Of a stretch of DNA of 22,630 bases, positions 7,927-15,072 are shown piece after piece (positions within the stretch are counted from its first letter, which is position 1; every line of letters begins with the position of its first letter). The stretch spans positions 1-22,630 of the forward strand of contig BNVB01000038.1 of the NCBI GenBank assembly GCA_025997795.1, read 5' to 3'. The position numbers were made by a program, and so were the translations under genes. The stretch is from Spirochaetia bacterium. Lineage in GTDB: Bacteria > Spirochaetota > Spirochaetia > Treponematales > Breznakiellaceae. The notes under the pieces are model-generated. The model was not told the DNA's origin and searched no databases. It saw nothing but the letters and a program-made list of their open reading frames with translations.

Positions 7927-8721
7927 TTACTTCCACTCTTCCAGCGATTCCCGCATAAAGCGCGCCACATCCATGCCGTATACTTCCTGTAATGGCCTGC
8001 CGGAAAAAACTTCCGCCCCAGGACCGCTGGCGGCGATTTGGCCCTCCGCCATAAGAGCTGCACTTTTACTGTAACGGCGTGCCAGGTTCAAGTCGTGAAG
8101 TACGGCAATAACAGACCGGTCTGTTAGACTGGTCTGTTTGCCGCTTACCCATTCTGCCAGGTAGTCCAGAAGGCCCAGTTGGTGTTTCAGGTCCAGGTGA
8201 TTCGTCGGCTCGTCCAGAAGGATAATCCGGGGTTCCTGGGCCAGGGTCCGAGCCAGGAACACCCGCTGGAGCTGGCCGCCGGAAAGTTCACTAATCGACC
8301 GGTTCCGCAGATCGGCAAGGCCCAGGGTATTAAGGGTTTCTTCTACCACCACCCGGTCTTTTGTTTCAGGGCCGCCGGACCAGCCTTTGCTGTGGGCATA
8401 ACGGCCCATGGTTACTGTTTCGTAGACCGTGTAGGGAAAATACAATGGAGAAACCTGGCCTAAAAGGGCGATATGCCGGGCCAGTTCTTTACGGGAAAAA
8501 GCGGCGGTTTCTTTACCGGTAATTGCGTCGGTGTTCCGGCTGTGCAAAGTAACGCTGCCCCGAAATGGCAGCAGCCGGGCGATGGCCTTAAGGAGGGTAC
8601 TTTTTCCGCAGCCGTTGGACCCGGCGATGCAAAAAAATTCCCCGGCCTTTACGGTAAGGTTAATGCCCCGCAGTACATCTAAGCCGCCGTAACCGCAGCA
8701 GAGGTTCCGTATTTCCAGCAT
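7927..8721 (-). CDS. btuD: cobalamin ABC transporter ATP-binding protein
   Basis: A 264-residue ATPase energising cobalamin import through the adjacent permease. Motifs are Walker A GSNGCGKST (34-42), signature LSGGQ (146-150), Walker B IILLDEP (166-172) and H-loop His209 in VLHDLN. The family alone (FecE/BtuD/FhuC) covers iron chelates and B12. The B12 assignment comes from the riboswitch at the head of the operon. The loop before the H-loop (VSGKQTSLTDRS) is about six residues longer than in E. coli FecE and is encoded by a palindromic double repeat at 8111-8137. The start overlaps the btuC stop (TAATG). Confidence 0.88.
   Translation of the reverse strand: MLEIRNLCCGYGGLDVLRGINLTVKAGEFFCIAGSNGCGKSTLLKAIARLLPFRGSVTLHSRNTDAITGKETAAFSRKELARHIALLGQVSPLYFPYTVYETVTMGRYAHSKGWSGGPETKDRVVVEETLNTLGLADLRNRSISELSGGQLQRVFLARTLAQEPRIILLDEPTNHLDLKHQLGLLDYLAEWVSGKQTSLTDRSVIAVLHDLNLARRYSKSAALMAEGQIAASGPGAEVFSGRPLQEVYGMDVARFMRESLEEWK
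8111..8137. repeat. palindromic double repeat inside btuD
   Basis: ACAGACCGGTCTGT (8111-8124) is a perfect 14-bp palindrome. It is followed 13 bp on by the near-copy AGACTGGTCTGT (8126-8137). It encodes the extended loop before the H-loop. Confidence 0.6.
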
Positions 8722-9743
8722 TACCCGGACCCTCCGCTTTGTGTCCCGGACCGCCGAAAATACACCCAGGCAAAAAAGGGCGCGCCGATTAATGCGGTGA
8801 TCGCCCCCACGGGAAGTTCCGCCGGGGAGATGAAAAAACGGGCCGCCAGGTCCGAAGCGGCCATGAGGATTCCTCCAAGAAGGAAGGCAAGGGGAATTCC
8901 ATGGCGGTGGCCGGAACCGGTAATCCGCCGGGCTGCATGGGGGGCAATAAGATCCACAAAACCAATGGCCCCGCTTAAGGCAACTGCCGCTCCGGTAAGC
9001 AGGGCGGAAAAAAAGAACAGCCGTTTCCGCACCGGGGCGGCATCCACTCCCATGGACCGGCCTTCATCTTCGCCAAAGGAAAGAATGTCCAGTTCCCTGG
9101 TACACATAAGAATTCCTCCCATTCCCACCACAAGAAAAGGAAGTAAAAGCCGTACATGGGCCCAGCCCCGGAGGGCAAAACTTCCCAACTGCCAAACCAA
9201 AAGATTTTTCAGTTCTTCGCGAAACAGCGAGAGCAGGGTAACCAGAATGGCGTTGACAAAAAGCGAAAAGACCATCCCAAAAAGAATAATTGTATTATTG
9301 GAAAGAGATCTGTCCAGCCGGGCCGCCAGGGCAATTACAATAAACACCGTTCCCAGGCCAAACACAAAACCGACCAGCGGCAGGGCAAATCCTCCCAGGG
9401 TTAGGCCGCAGATCATAACCAGCGCCGCTCCCAGGGAAGCGCCGGAAGAAATGCCCAGGATGTAGGGAGAGGCCAGTTGATTTTTCAGTACCGATTGAAA
9501 CACCATGCCGCTGACCGCCAATGATCCGCCGGTCAAAAATGCAAGGATAGTCCGGGGCAGCCGGAGTTCCCAAATGATGGCGGCCAAGCGGGGATCTGTT
9601 TTTACCGGAAGCCCCCGCAGCTTGGCCCAGATTACTCCCAGCGTTTCTGCCGGGTTAATGCCGGAACTTCCCAAAGAAGCGCCGGCAGAGAGGGCGGCCA
9701 GAGAAATAAGCGCGGCGATGGCGAGTTTTTTATTCTTCTTCAT
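8721..9743 (-). CDS. btuC: cobalamin ABC transporter permease (FecCD family)
   Basis: A 340-residue polytopic inner-membrane permease of the BtuC/FecCD/FhuB family. The first hydrophobic helix is at about residues 8-25. Family signatures include LRLPRTILAFLTGGSLAVSG near residues 65-84, the long run of glycine-rich helices, GRSMGVDAAPVRKRL near 226-240, and GFVDLIAPHAARRITG near 262-277. It would form the homodimeric channel that accepts substrate from the binding lipoprotein. It overlaps the upstream btuF by 14 bases and the downstream btuD by 1 base, the tight packing of a coupled transporter operon. Confidence 0.9.
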   Translation of the reverse strand: MKKNKKLAIAALISLAALSAGASLGSSGINPAETLGVIWAKLRGLPVKTDPRLAAIIWELRLPRTILAFLTGGSLAVSGMVFQSVLKNQLASPYILGISSGASLGAALVMICGLTLGGFALPLVGFVFGLGTVFIVIALAARLDRSLSNNTIILFGMVFSLFVNAILVTLLSLFREELKNLLVWQLGSFALRGWAHVRLLLPFLVVGMGGILMCTRELDILSFGEDEGRSMGVDAAPVRKRLFFFSALLTGAAVALSGAIGFVDLIAPHAARRITGSGHRHGIPLAFLLGGILMAASDLAARFFISPAELPVGAITALIGAPFFAWVYFRRSGTQSGGSG

Positions 9744-10668
9744 AAACCGCCGCTCTCATTTGAGACAGGGCCAACACAATAAACTGGGACGGCCGGGAAG
9801 CCCAGTTGCTGTTTACGGTGTATATGCGGTTTTGTTGTACCGCATTGATCGTCTGGAACCCCGGCCGCCGTTTTAGTTCCGCCGTTGTATCTTCTCTATC
9901 CCGGAGACTTCCGCCGGAATTCGTCATGGTAAAAATCACATCGGGATTGGCCCGGATAATTTCTTCGGCGCCGGGGGTAAACCACCCTGAAACATTCGCA
10001 AAAATATTCCGCGCCCCGATAATTTCAATCATCTCGTTAAGATAGGTGCCGCGGCCAAAGCTTACCATATTGGGAGCAGGGGTTATTTCAAAGTACACCC
10101 TTTTTTTATCCGCTTCGGCAATGGTCCGCCCTTGGGCAGTTAAACTTTCTATGGCTTCCCGCATTTCGCGGATCATTGTTTCTCCCCGGTCACTTACTCC
10201 CAAAGTTTCGGCAATCAGGGCAATGTCGCGGTAAATCCCTTCAATGCTATTGCTGGTTGGTATCTGGACCACCCGGATACCCAGGCGGTCCAGAAACTTA
10301 AAAGGCGTACCGTCATCCCCATTGGTATTGATCTCGTTGGTCAGGATAATGTCCGGTTCCAGTCCGGCAATAACTTCAAAGTTGGGGTAAAAAAAATCTA
10401 TTTCCGGAAGATCCTTGTTTATTCCCGCCACATCCCTGGAATATTTATCCACCGCTACCAGCCTGTCTCCCAGTCCAAGGCCTGCGATTATTTCCGTATT
10501 TGACGGAGCAGCGGAAATGATTCTGATGGTTACGCCCTGGGAAGAATCCCCCGCAGGAAATGTATCCATTCCTGCGGGGGACAAAGTTTCCCCTTTACCG
10601 GTACAGGCTGCCGCTAAAAGGAGCATGAGCGGCAGCATCGGCATTAGTACACGGTAAGGTTTATGCAT
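9730..10668 (-). CDS. btuF: cobalamin-binding lipoprotein of ABC transporter
   Basis: A 312-residue periplasmic-type binding protein (helical-backbone class, COG0614) delivering substrate to BtuCD. An open frame runs upstream to 10932, but that extension lies inside the receptor gene. The ATG at 10668 starts a clear lipoprotein signal (MLPLMLLLAAAC, lipobox Cys22). It is 2 bases after the receptor stop (TAGCCATG), which suggests coupled translation. Binding-fold signatures are ISAAPSNTEIIAGLGLGDR, LEPDIILTNE, and ANPDVIFTM in the C-lobe. The linker after the lipobox contains SPAGMDTFPAGD, encoded by a perfect 13-bp inverted repeat (10547-10581). The ligand is inferred to be cobalamin from the riboswitch; sequence alone would also allow a siderophore or haem. 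Confidence 0.87.
   Translation of the reverse strand: MHKPYRVLMPMLPLMLLLAAACTGKGETLSPAGMDTFPAGDSSQGVTIRIISAAPSNTEIIAGLGLGDRLVAVDKYSRDVAGINKDLPEIDFFYPNFEVIAGLEPDIILTNEINTNGDDGTPFKFLDRLGIRVVQIPTSNSIEGIYRDIALIAETLGVSDRGETMIREMREAIESLTAQGRTIAEADKKRVYFEITPAPNMVSFGRGTYLNEMIEIIGARNIFANVSGWFTPGAEEIIRANPDVIFTMTNSGGSLRDREDTTAELKRRPGFQTINAVQQNRIYTVNSNWASRPSQFIVLALSQMRAAVYEEE
10547..10581. repeat. perfect 13-bp inverted repeat inside btuF
   Basis: TCCCCCGCAGGAA (10547-10559) and TTCCTGCGGGGGA (10569-10581) form a perfect stem around a 9-base loop. It encodes SPAGMDTFPAGD just after the lipobox. Confidence 0.7.
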
Positions 10669-10670
10669 GG

Positions 10671-12710
10671 CTAAAACCGGTATGACAGCAAAACGTTTAT
10701 GGAACGGCCGTCTGCGGGGTAAAGCGTATATTGCCATACCGCCGGTGATGTATAGGTATTGTAATAGGCAGTTCCATAAGCCGCATACCGGGTGTCCAGC
10801 AAATTTTTCCCGGTGATCTGCAGGGTAAGGCGCTTGTTGTTTTTGTCCAGCACAAAACGTACCCGCATACCCAGTAAAAAATAAGGATCCATGGTGTCTG
10901 CTTTGTTGGCAAAATCCTGGCCATAATAACAAGCGCTTACATATTCAAGGTCCGGACCAAAACCAAGCTTAGCTTCTCCACAAGGAAGGTACGCCATTAA
11001 ACTTCCGTAGATTTTTTGCTCGGGAACCATCGGAACACTTTTGTCTTTATTGCCGCCGCCGGCAAAGATTGCACTTACAAACGAATAGGAAGTATCAATG
11101 GAAAGCCAGGTAATTGGCATCAAACTTATGCTGACATTCGTACCAAGACGCTGGGTTTTATCCATGTTTTCATTGGCATTTGTGGTATTGTTATAAGCGA
11201 TCTCGTCTTCCAACTGCATAAAAAACAAATTGGCGCTAATATCCAGCATAGTTCCAAAGCGGTATGCCGTTCCTGCTTCTACATTAAAACCCTTCTCCGG
11301 TTTCAGGTTACTGTTGAATTTCCCTGAGTAAACCTCGGCCAATTCATCTACAAAGGGATAACGAAACAGGCTTGCATATTTGGCGTAGAGTTTTAATTCT
11401 TCCAAAGGGTTATAAACAATTCCCCCATCGTACACAAGCGCTGTGAAGGTTTTATTTCCATCCGCTGTACCATCACGATTTTTGGCGCTGATTATGGCGT
11501 TGTCAAACCGGACACCCGCCGATACATAAAGGTTTGGCAGGAGAGAAAATCGTGCCGTTACATAGGGGCCTATGGTCCACTCGCTTATTTCAAAGGAGTT
11601 GGTTTTTGTTGTATACGCCGGATCAGAATAAATACCGGAACCAAGGCGGGAAAAAGCAATGTCCGCGCCGCCCAGCAAACGCAGGGGTTTGTTGGCAATA
11701 GTAAAAGTTACTGAACCTTGCGGCCGGGCTTCCATGGAATGAAGGGTTTTATCGGTGTAAGAGGAATAACTAGCCATATCACTTTTGATGAGTTTCCCCA
11801 TATATGAAAGGGGCAGATTTAATTCAATGGTATCCGTTGGGAACCACTGCACACCGATACCCCCGCCAAAGTGGCGTTCAGTGTTTTCATCTTTCAAATT
11901 TGGTGATCCATAAAAATCCAGCGCCTGTTTTGGATCCTTCTCAAATTCATCTTTACTTAATCCGCCGGGAAGCTGGTAGTACAAATCTGCAAAGAAACCA
12001 TTAAACGAAATTTTCATGGTTTCGCTGATATTGACATCGGCGCTGCCGGTCAGGTTGACGGTTCTTGCTTCCTGCCGTTCCCGGTAACCCTTTGTACCGG
12101 AATGTTCCGCACTTAGGGAAAAATTCCCCCAGGAAAGGGGCTGAAAGTGCGTGAGTGATTCTTTGTTATAGAAAAAACTGCCCCCGGTAAGTGTAACAGC
12201 GGTTCGCCGGGAACCGCCCTTTTTGGTGATAATGTTTATCACCCCGCCCACGGCATTGTTACCATATTGAACGCTGGCGCTTCCGTCCAGGATCTCAATG
12301 CGTTCAATACTGGTTAATGGTATGGCGTTCCAGTTTAGCGCTTGCATATCCGGGTTGTTCAGCTTGTTGCCGTCTACCAAAACCAGAACCCGGCCATAGG
12401 AATTTTCCCCAAAGCCCCGCATGGAAATTGTCTCGGAACCGAGTCCTGCCTGGGCGCCGGAAAAGCGAACCCCGGCTGCTGTTTCCAGCACCCCGGTAAT
12501 GGAAGCCGCTCCCGATTCGGCAATATCATCCGCAGTAATAACCGTTATCTGGGCGAGAACGGTTTTTACCGCTTCCGGCACTCTGCCCGCAGTAATAACC
12601 AGTTCATCGCCGGATTCGCCATAATCAAGGTACTCTTCATCCTGGGCATAGACAAGACCCGCCAGCAGCACGGCTAAAGCAAGAGAAAAAATACGTGTAA
12701 AGGAAAACAT
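10671..12710 (-). CDS. btuB: TonB-dependent outer-membrane receptor, BtuB-like
   Basis: A 679-residue outer-membrane receptor for active uptake driven by TonB. A Sec signal peptide ends at about VYA22. A TonB-box-like DELVITAGR follows at about 35-43. The plug domain includes ITVITADDIAESGAASITG, ISMRGFGENSYGRVLVLVDG and VQYGNNAVGGVINIITKKG. The remainder is a beta-rich barrel ending in INVLLSYRF, with the terminal Phe typical of outer-membrane proteins. Cobalamin as substrate is inferred from the riboswitch directly upstream and from the btuFCD genes downstream. The start has a strong Shine-Dalgarno (AAGGAG, 12717-12722). A hairpin (12723-12744) abuts it. The C-terminal end is 2 bases from btuF. 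Confidence 0.9.
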   Translation of the reverse strand: MFSFTRIFSLALAVLLAGLVYAQDEEYLDYGESGDELVITAGRVPEAVKTVLAQITVITADDIAESGAASITGVLETAAGVRFSGAQAGLGSETISMRGFGENSYGRVLVLVDGNKLNNPDMQALNWNAIPLTSIERIEILDGSASVQYGNNAVGGVINIITKKGGSRRTAVTLTGGSFFYNKESLTHFQPLSWGNFSLSAEHSGTKGYRERQEARTVNLTGSADVNISETMKISFNGFFADLYYQLPGGLSKDEFEKDPKQALDFYGSPNLKDENTERHFGGGIGVQWFPTDTIELNLPLSYMGKLIKSDMASYSSYTDKTLHSMEARPQGSVTFTIANKPLRLLGGADIAFSRLGSGIYSDPAYTTKTNSFEISEWTIGPYVTARFSLLPNLYVSAGVRFDNAIISAKNRDGTADGNKTFTALVYDGGIVYNPLEELKLYAKYASLFRYPFVDELAEVYSGKFNSNLKPEKGFNVEAGTAYRFGTMLDISANLFFMQLEDEIAYNNTTNANENMDKTQRLGTNVSISLMPITWLSIDTSYSFVSAIFAGGGNKDKSVPMVPEQKIYGSLMAYLPCGEAKLGFGPDLEYVSACYYGQDFANKADTMDPYFLLGMRVRFVLDKNNKRLTLQITGKNLLDTRYAAYGTAYYNTYTSPAVWQYTLYPADGRSINVLLSYRF

Positions 12711-12722
12711 GATGTACTCCTT

Positions 12723-12744
12723 CAGGTTCTATCCGCGAAACCTG
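12723..12744 (-). promoter_or_regulatory. hairpin adjoining the btuB ribosome binding site
   Basis: CAGGTT and AACCTG pair around a 10-base loop immediately before the AAGGAG of btuB. It could modulate initiation or simply protect the readthrough transcript; function unknown. Confidence 0.4.
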
Positions 12745-12780
12745 AAAAAAAATGCCGGTTCCCCAGGGGATCCGGGCATA
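12745..12780 (-). terminator. intrinsic terminator of the cobalamin riboswitch
   Basis: On the minus strand a GC-rich stem (arms near 12767-12780 and 12752-12765, with GGATCCCC opposite GGGGAACC and one bulged C) is followed by eight T (12752-12745). It sits between the aptamer and the btuB start, as expected for a transcription-terminating expression platform. Its outer 5' arm overlaps the 3' strand of aptamer helix P1. Confidence 0.8.
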
Positions 12781-12918
12781 CGGCAAAGTTCCTGGCTTAT
12801 AGTCTTTTCCATCAAGCGCCAGCAGATGGAAAAGACCAATCACAGTTACGGGATAGCGGAGGATTTACCGGATACGGGATTTTCCGCAGCGGCTCACCCC
12901 ACTTCCTTTGGAGTATGC
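12776..12918 (-). ncRNA. cobalamin riboswitch aptamer
   Basis: The B12-box core AAGCCAGGAACTTTGCC lies at 12798-12782 (consensus AAGYCAGGAgACCyGCC). The conserved CCCGTAACTGTGA lies at 12852-12840. Outer helix P1 is visible as GCATAC (12918-12913) pairing with GTATGC (12781-12776). A long peripheral hairpin contains GTCTTTTCCATC and GATGGAAAAGAC (around 12801-12836). High cobalamin would favour the downstream terminator and shut off btuBFCD. A TACATT box at 12930-12925 places the likely transcript start near 12918, at the edge of P1. No good -35 was found. Confidence 0.92.
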
Positions 12919-12951
12919 AGGTTTAATGTACCACAGGGGGCGGGAAGAATT

Positions 12952-14022
12952 CTAGTGCCAGTCAAACGCCGCACAATAATAGGTATCGGGGTGGTTAAAA
13001 AGGCCGTCGTAAACTTCCATGGCTGCTTCGGGTTTTACCACATGGCTGATAATAGCCCGGGGGTCTATGGATCCGTTTTTAAGGAGGGCAGCAAAACTTG
13101 CCAGGTTCCGTTCTATGGATTCGCGGCTGCCTTCTTTTTTGTAAAAAGGATAGCGGCCGTTAAAAGCGCCAATAAGGGTGATCATCTTCATGTGGAGGCG
13201 GTTAAAAACCGGGGTGATGTTACAATGGTAATCCGTTCTGGGGGAACCAAGCAAAAGGACCTGGCCGTTCTCGCCGCAGCACATCACCGCGTTGATAATA
13301 CCTTCGGAACGGCCTGTGGCATCCACCGTTATGTCCGCATCCCCGCCAAAAAATTCCGTTACCGCCTGCACCTGCGTTTTCTCTGCGGCATCCATTCCAT
13401 CCGCCGCGGCATCCATTCCATCCGCCGCCGCGGCCAAAGCATTATGCAGCCCCGCATTCCGGGCATGGGCCGCCCGGTTTTCCACAGTGTCTACCCCCAA
13501 CACCTGCGCCCCGGCGGCCTGGTATAAAAGGGCTGTTAAAAGCCCGACCGTGCCAAGACCAAAAACGCAGACCTTGTCTCCCAGCTTAAGATCCGCGGGC
13601 AAGATACCGTTCATTGCCACCAGCCCCAGGTGGAGCAGACTTGCGTCAACACTGGAAAGCCAATCAAATTCGGGGCCAAGTTTAACCAGCATACCCAAAC
13701 TGCTCATGGAAGCAGCGCTGTATACCTGCAATTCCTGATGGGCCCCGCTAAAAAATACCCGGTCTCCTTTTGACAGAGCGGGACAAACAGCGCCTGCATC
13801 TTCTACCCGCCCGATGGATGCATAACCGGGATATACCGGATACACAATGCCCGCTTTAAGACCGTAAACCCTGGAAAGTTCTGTTCCGGAACTTATAAGG
13901 GAGGCTTCGTTCCTTATTAGTACTTCCCCCGCTTTAAGAGGACCCGGTTCCAGAGCTTCGGTAACGCAGCTTACTTCACCCTTGGCGGTAATTTTGATAT
14001 TTCTGCTGCTTATCGACTGCAT
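12952..14022 (-). CDS. MDR-family zinc-less alcohol-dehydrogenase-like oxidoreductase
   Basis: A 356-residue medium-chain dehydrogenase/reductase. The Rossmann dinucleotide motif is FGLGTVGLLTALL (GLGTVG at 155-160) with Asp178 at the end of the second strand, which favours NAD over NADP. The position where zinc alcohol dehydrogenases carry catalytic Cys reads SLISSGTELS (41-50). The four-Cys structural zinc lobe is absent, so this belongs to the 'SGTE' branch, which includes BchC-like and bi-domain sugar oxidoreductases. The substrate is unknown. Residues about 197-214 hold a duplicated GMDAAAD unit, an apparent loop insertion encoded by a repeat. The start ATG is only 6 bases after a TATACT box, with no Shine-Dalgarno. 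Confidence 0.82.
   Translation of the reverse strand: MQSISSRNIKITAKGEVSCVTEALEPGPLKAGEVLIRNEASLISSGTELSRVYGLKAGIVYPVYPGYASIGRVEDAGAVCPALSKGDRVFFSGAHQELQVYSAASMSSLGMLVKLGPEFDWLSSVDASLLHLGLVAMNGILPADLKLGDKVCVFGLGTVGLLTALLYQAAGAQVLGVDTVENRAAHARNAGLHNALAAAADGMDAAADGMDAAEKTQVQAVTEFFGGDADITVDATGRSEGIINAVMCCGENGQVLLLGSPRTDYHCNITPVFNRLHMKMITLIGAFNGRYPFYKKEGSRESIERNLASFAALLKNGSIDPRAIISHVVKPEAAMEVYDGLFNHPDTYYCAAFDWH
13383..13433 (-). repeat. coding-embedded GC-rich repeat, tandem copies 3 and 4
   Basis: Two exact 21-bp tandem units (13385-13405 and 13406-13426), followed by a closing CCGCGG. Positions 13383-13409 match the 27-bp element of 5411-5437 at 23 of 27 bases. The minus-strand reading gives GMDAAAD twice. 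Confidence 0.7.
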
Positions 14023-14028
14023 ATGAAT

Positions 14029-14057
14029 AGTATATTTTATCGTATGGCGAAAAACAA
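14029..14057 (-). promoter_or_regulatory. predicted promoter of the MDR oxidoreductase gene
   Basis: On the minus strand TTGTTT (14057-14052), a 17-base spacer and TATACT (14034-14029). The -10 box ends 6 bases before the ATG at 14022. Confidence 0.5.
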
Positions 14058-14070
14058 TCCTGTATCGCCT

Positions 14071-15006
14071 CTAAGGTCTTACTCCGCGAGAGCGCTGTGG
14101 CAGCACCGTTAAGTATACCCCGGTAAGTACCAGCGCCGCTCCCACCCATTGAAGGATCGTAAGCCTGTCGCCCAAAATAAAAAATCCCGCCGCCACGGTT
14201 ACCACCGGAATAAGATTGATAAACACCGCCGAGACCGACACTCCCAAAATTTCCAGCGACCATGCATAGAGCCAATACCCCAGGGCGGAACAGCATACGG
14301 CAAGAAAAAGCACATGGAAAAGAATTGACAATGACGGCGTACCCCAGCTTGAGCGTTCCAAAAACGCAAAGGGGAGAAACCCCAAAAAGCCAAAAAAGTT
14401 CTGCCAGAATACAATGTATATCCGAGGGCGCCCCCGGTCAAAAAGCGGCTTGGTAAGAAAACCGTAGGCCACCCAGCAGAGGGCCGCTCCCCCCATGTAA
14501 AAATAACCTGCGGCGCTGCCCGAAAGGGAAAAAGAAACCCCCGCTGTCAGGATTACTCCCGCCACGGAAACAAAGGCCCCCAGCCAGTGCCGCCAGCCCA
14601 GCCGACCTTCGGCATTCCGGCGCAGTTTTGCCGCTGCCCATTCGGCAGTTATGGTAAGTACCGGAATGGCTGCCACAATAATCGACGCCTCCGAAGCGGT
14701 AACCAGGGCAACGCCGTTATTTTCGCAGAAAAAGTAAAAGGTAACCCCCGCCAGGCCCGAGCCGATAAGCAAGGGCAGATCGGCTTTAAGCGCGCCGGTT
14801 TTTTCTTTAGTTGATAAACGCTGTGGTGAAAGCCGGTACACGATAAAAAGCAGTACAATGGCGATGGCAAAACGGATAACTCCCAGGGTCATGGGAGGAA
14901 AAACCCGGACTGCCGCCTTTATCGAAATAAAGGAAAAACCCCAAAATAAAACGCAGATGATATTGGCCAGAACCGCAGATTTCCGCCGTCCTTCCGAAAG
15001 AAACAT
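14071..15006 (-). CDS. EamA-family (DMT) transporter
   Basis: A 311-residue inner-membrane protein of the drug/metabolite transporter superfamily. It has ten predicted hydrophobic helices arranged as two EamA repeats. The first begins ANIICVLFWGFSFISIKAA (about residues 14-32). The second begins AGYFYMGGAALCWVAYGFL (about 165-184). Each ends in a helix of the LxxxGxxLxxxGV type, visible as LQWVGAALVLTGVYLTV near the C-terminus. Cargo cannot be predicted; characterised relatives export amino acids, nucleosides or metabolites. The gene is divergent from the LUD-domain gene with 66 bases between starts. It is 48 bases upstream of the MDR gene, which has its own promoter. The start has only a weak AGG upstream. 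Confidence 0.87.
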   Translation of the reverse strand: MFLSEGRRKSAVLANIICVLFWGFSFISIKAAVRVFPPMTLGVIRFAIAIVLLFIVYRLSPQRLSTKEKTGALKADLPLLIGSGLAGVTFYFFCENNGVALVTASEASIIVAAIPVLTITAEWAAAKLRRNAEGRLGWRHWLGAFVSVAGVILTAGVSFSLSGSAAGYFYMGGAALCWVAYGFLTKPLFDRGRPRIYIVFWQNFFGFLGFLPFAFLERSSWGTPSLSILFHVLFLAVCCSALGYWLYAWSLEILGVSVSAVFINLIPVVTVAAGFFILGDRLTILQWVGAALVLTGVYLTVLPQRSRGVRP

Positions 15007-15072
15007 TGACCTATGGTAACAGAAAAGCCTTTTCTGGTATAGTCATAAAAAGACTAATAGGAGTGACACACC

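Noticed and set aside
9040..9065. btuC segment resembling the embedded repeat (encodes GVDAA)
   Set aside because: The protein sequence GRSMGVDAAPVRKR is ordinary FecCD-family sequence, so the short DNA likeness is coincidental.
10669..10932. 88-residue N-terminal extension of btuF
   Set aside because: It lies in the coding region of the receptor in another frame and would bury the lipoprotein signal.
12709..13527. Plus-strand open frame of 272 codons across the riboswitch and the MDR gene
   Set aside because: It is antisense to a strongly supported gene and a structured RNA, with no recognisable protein features.
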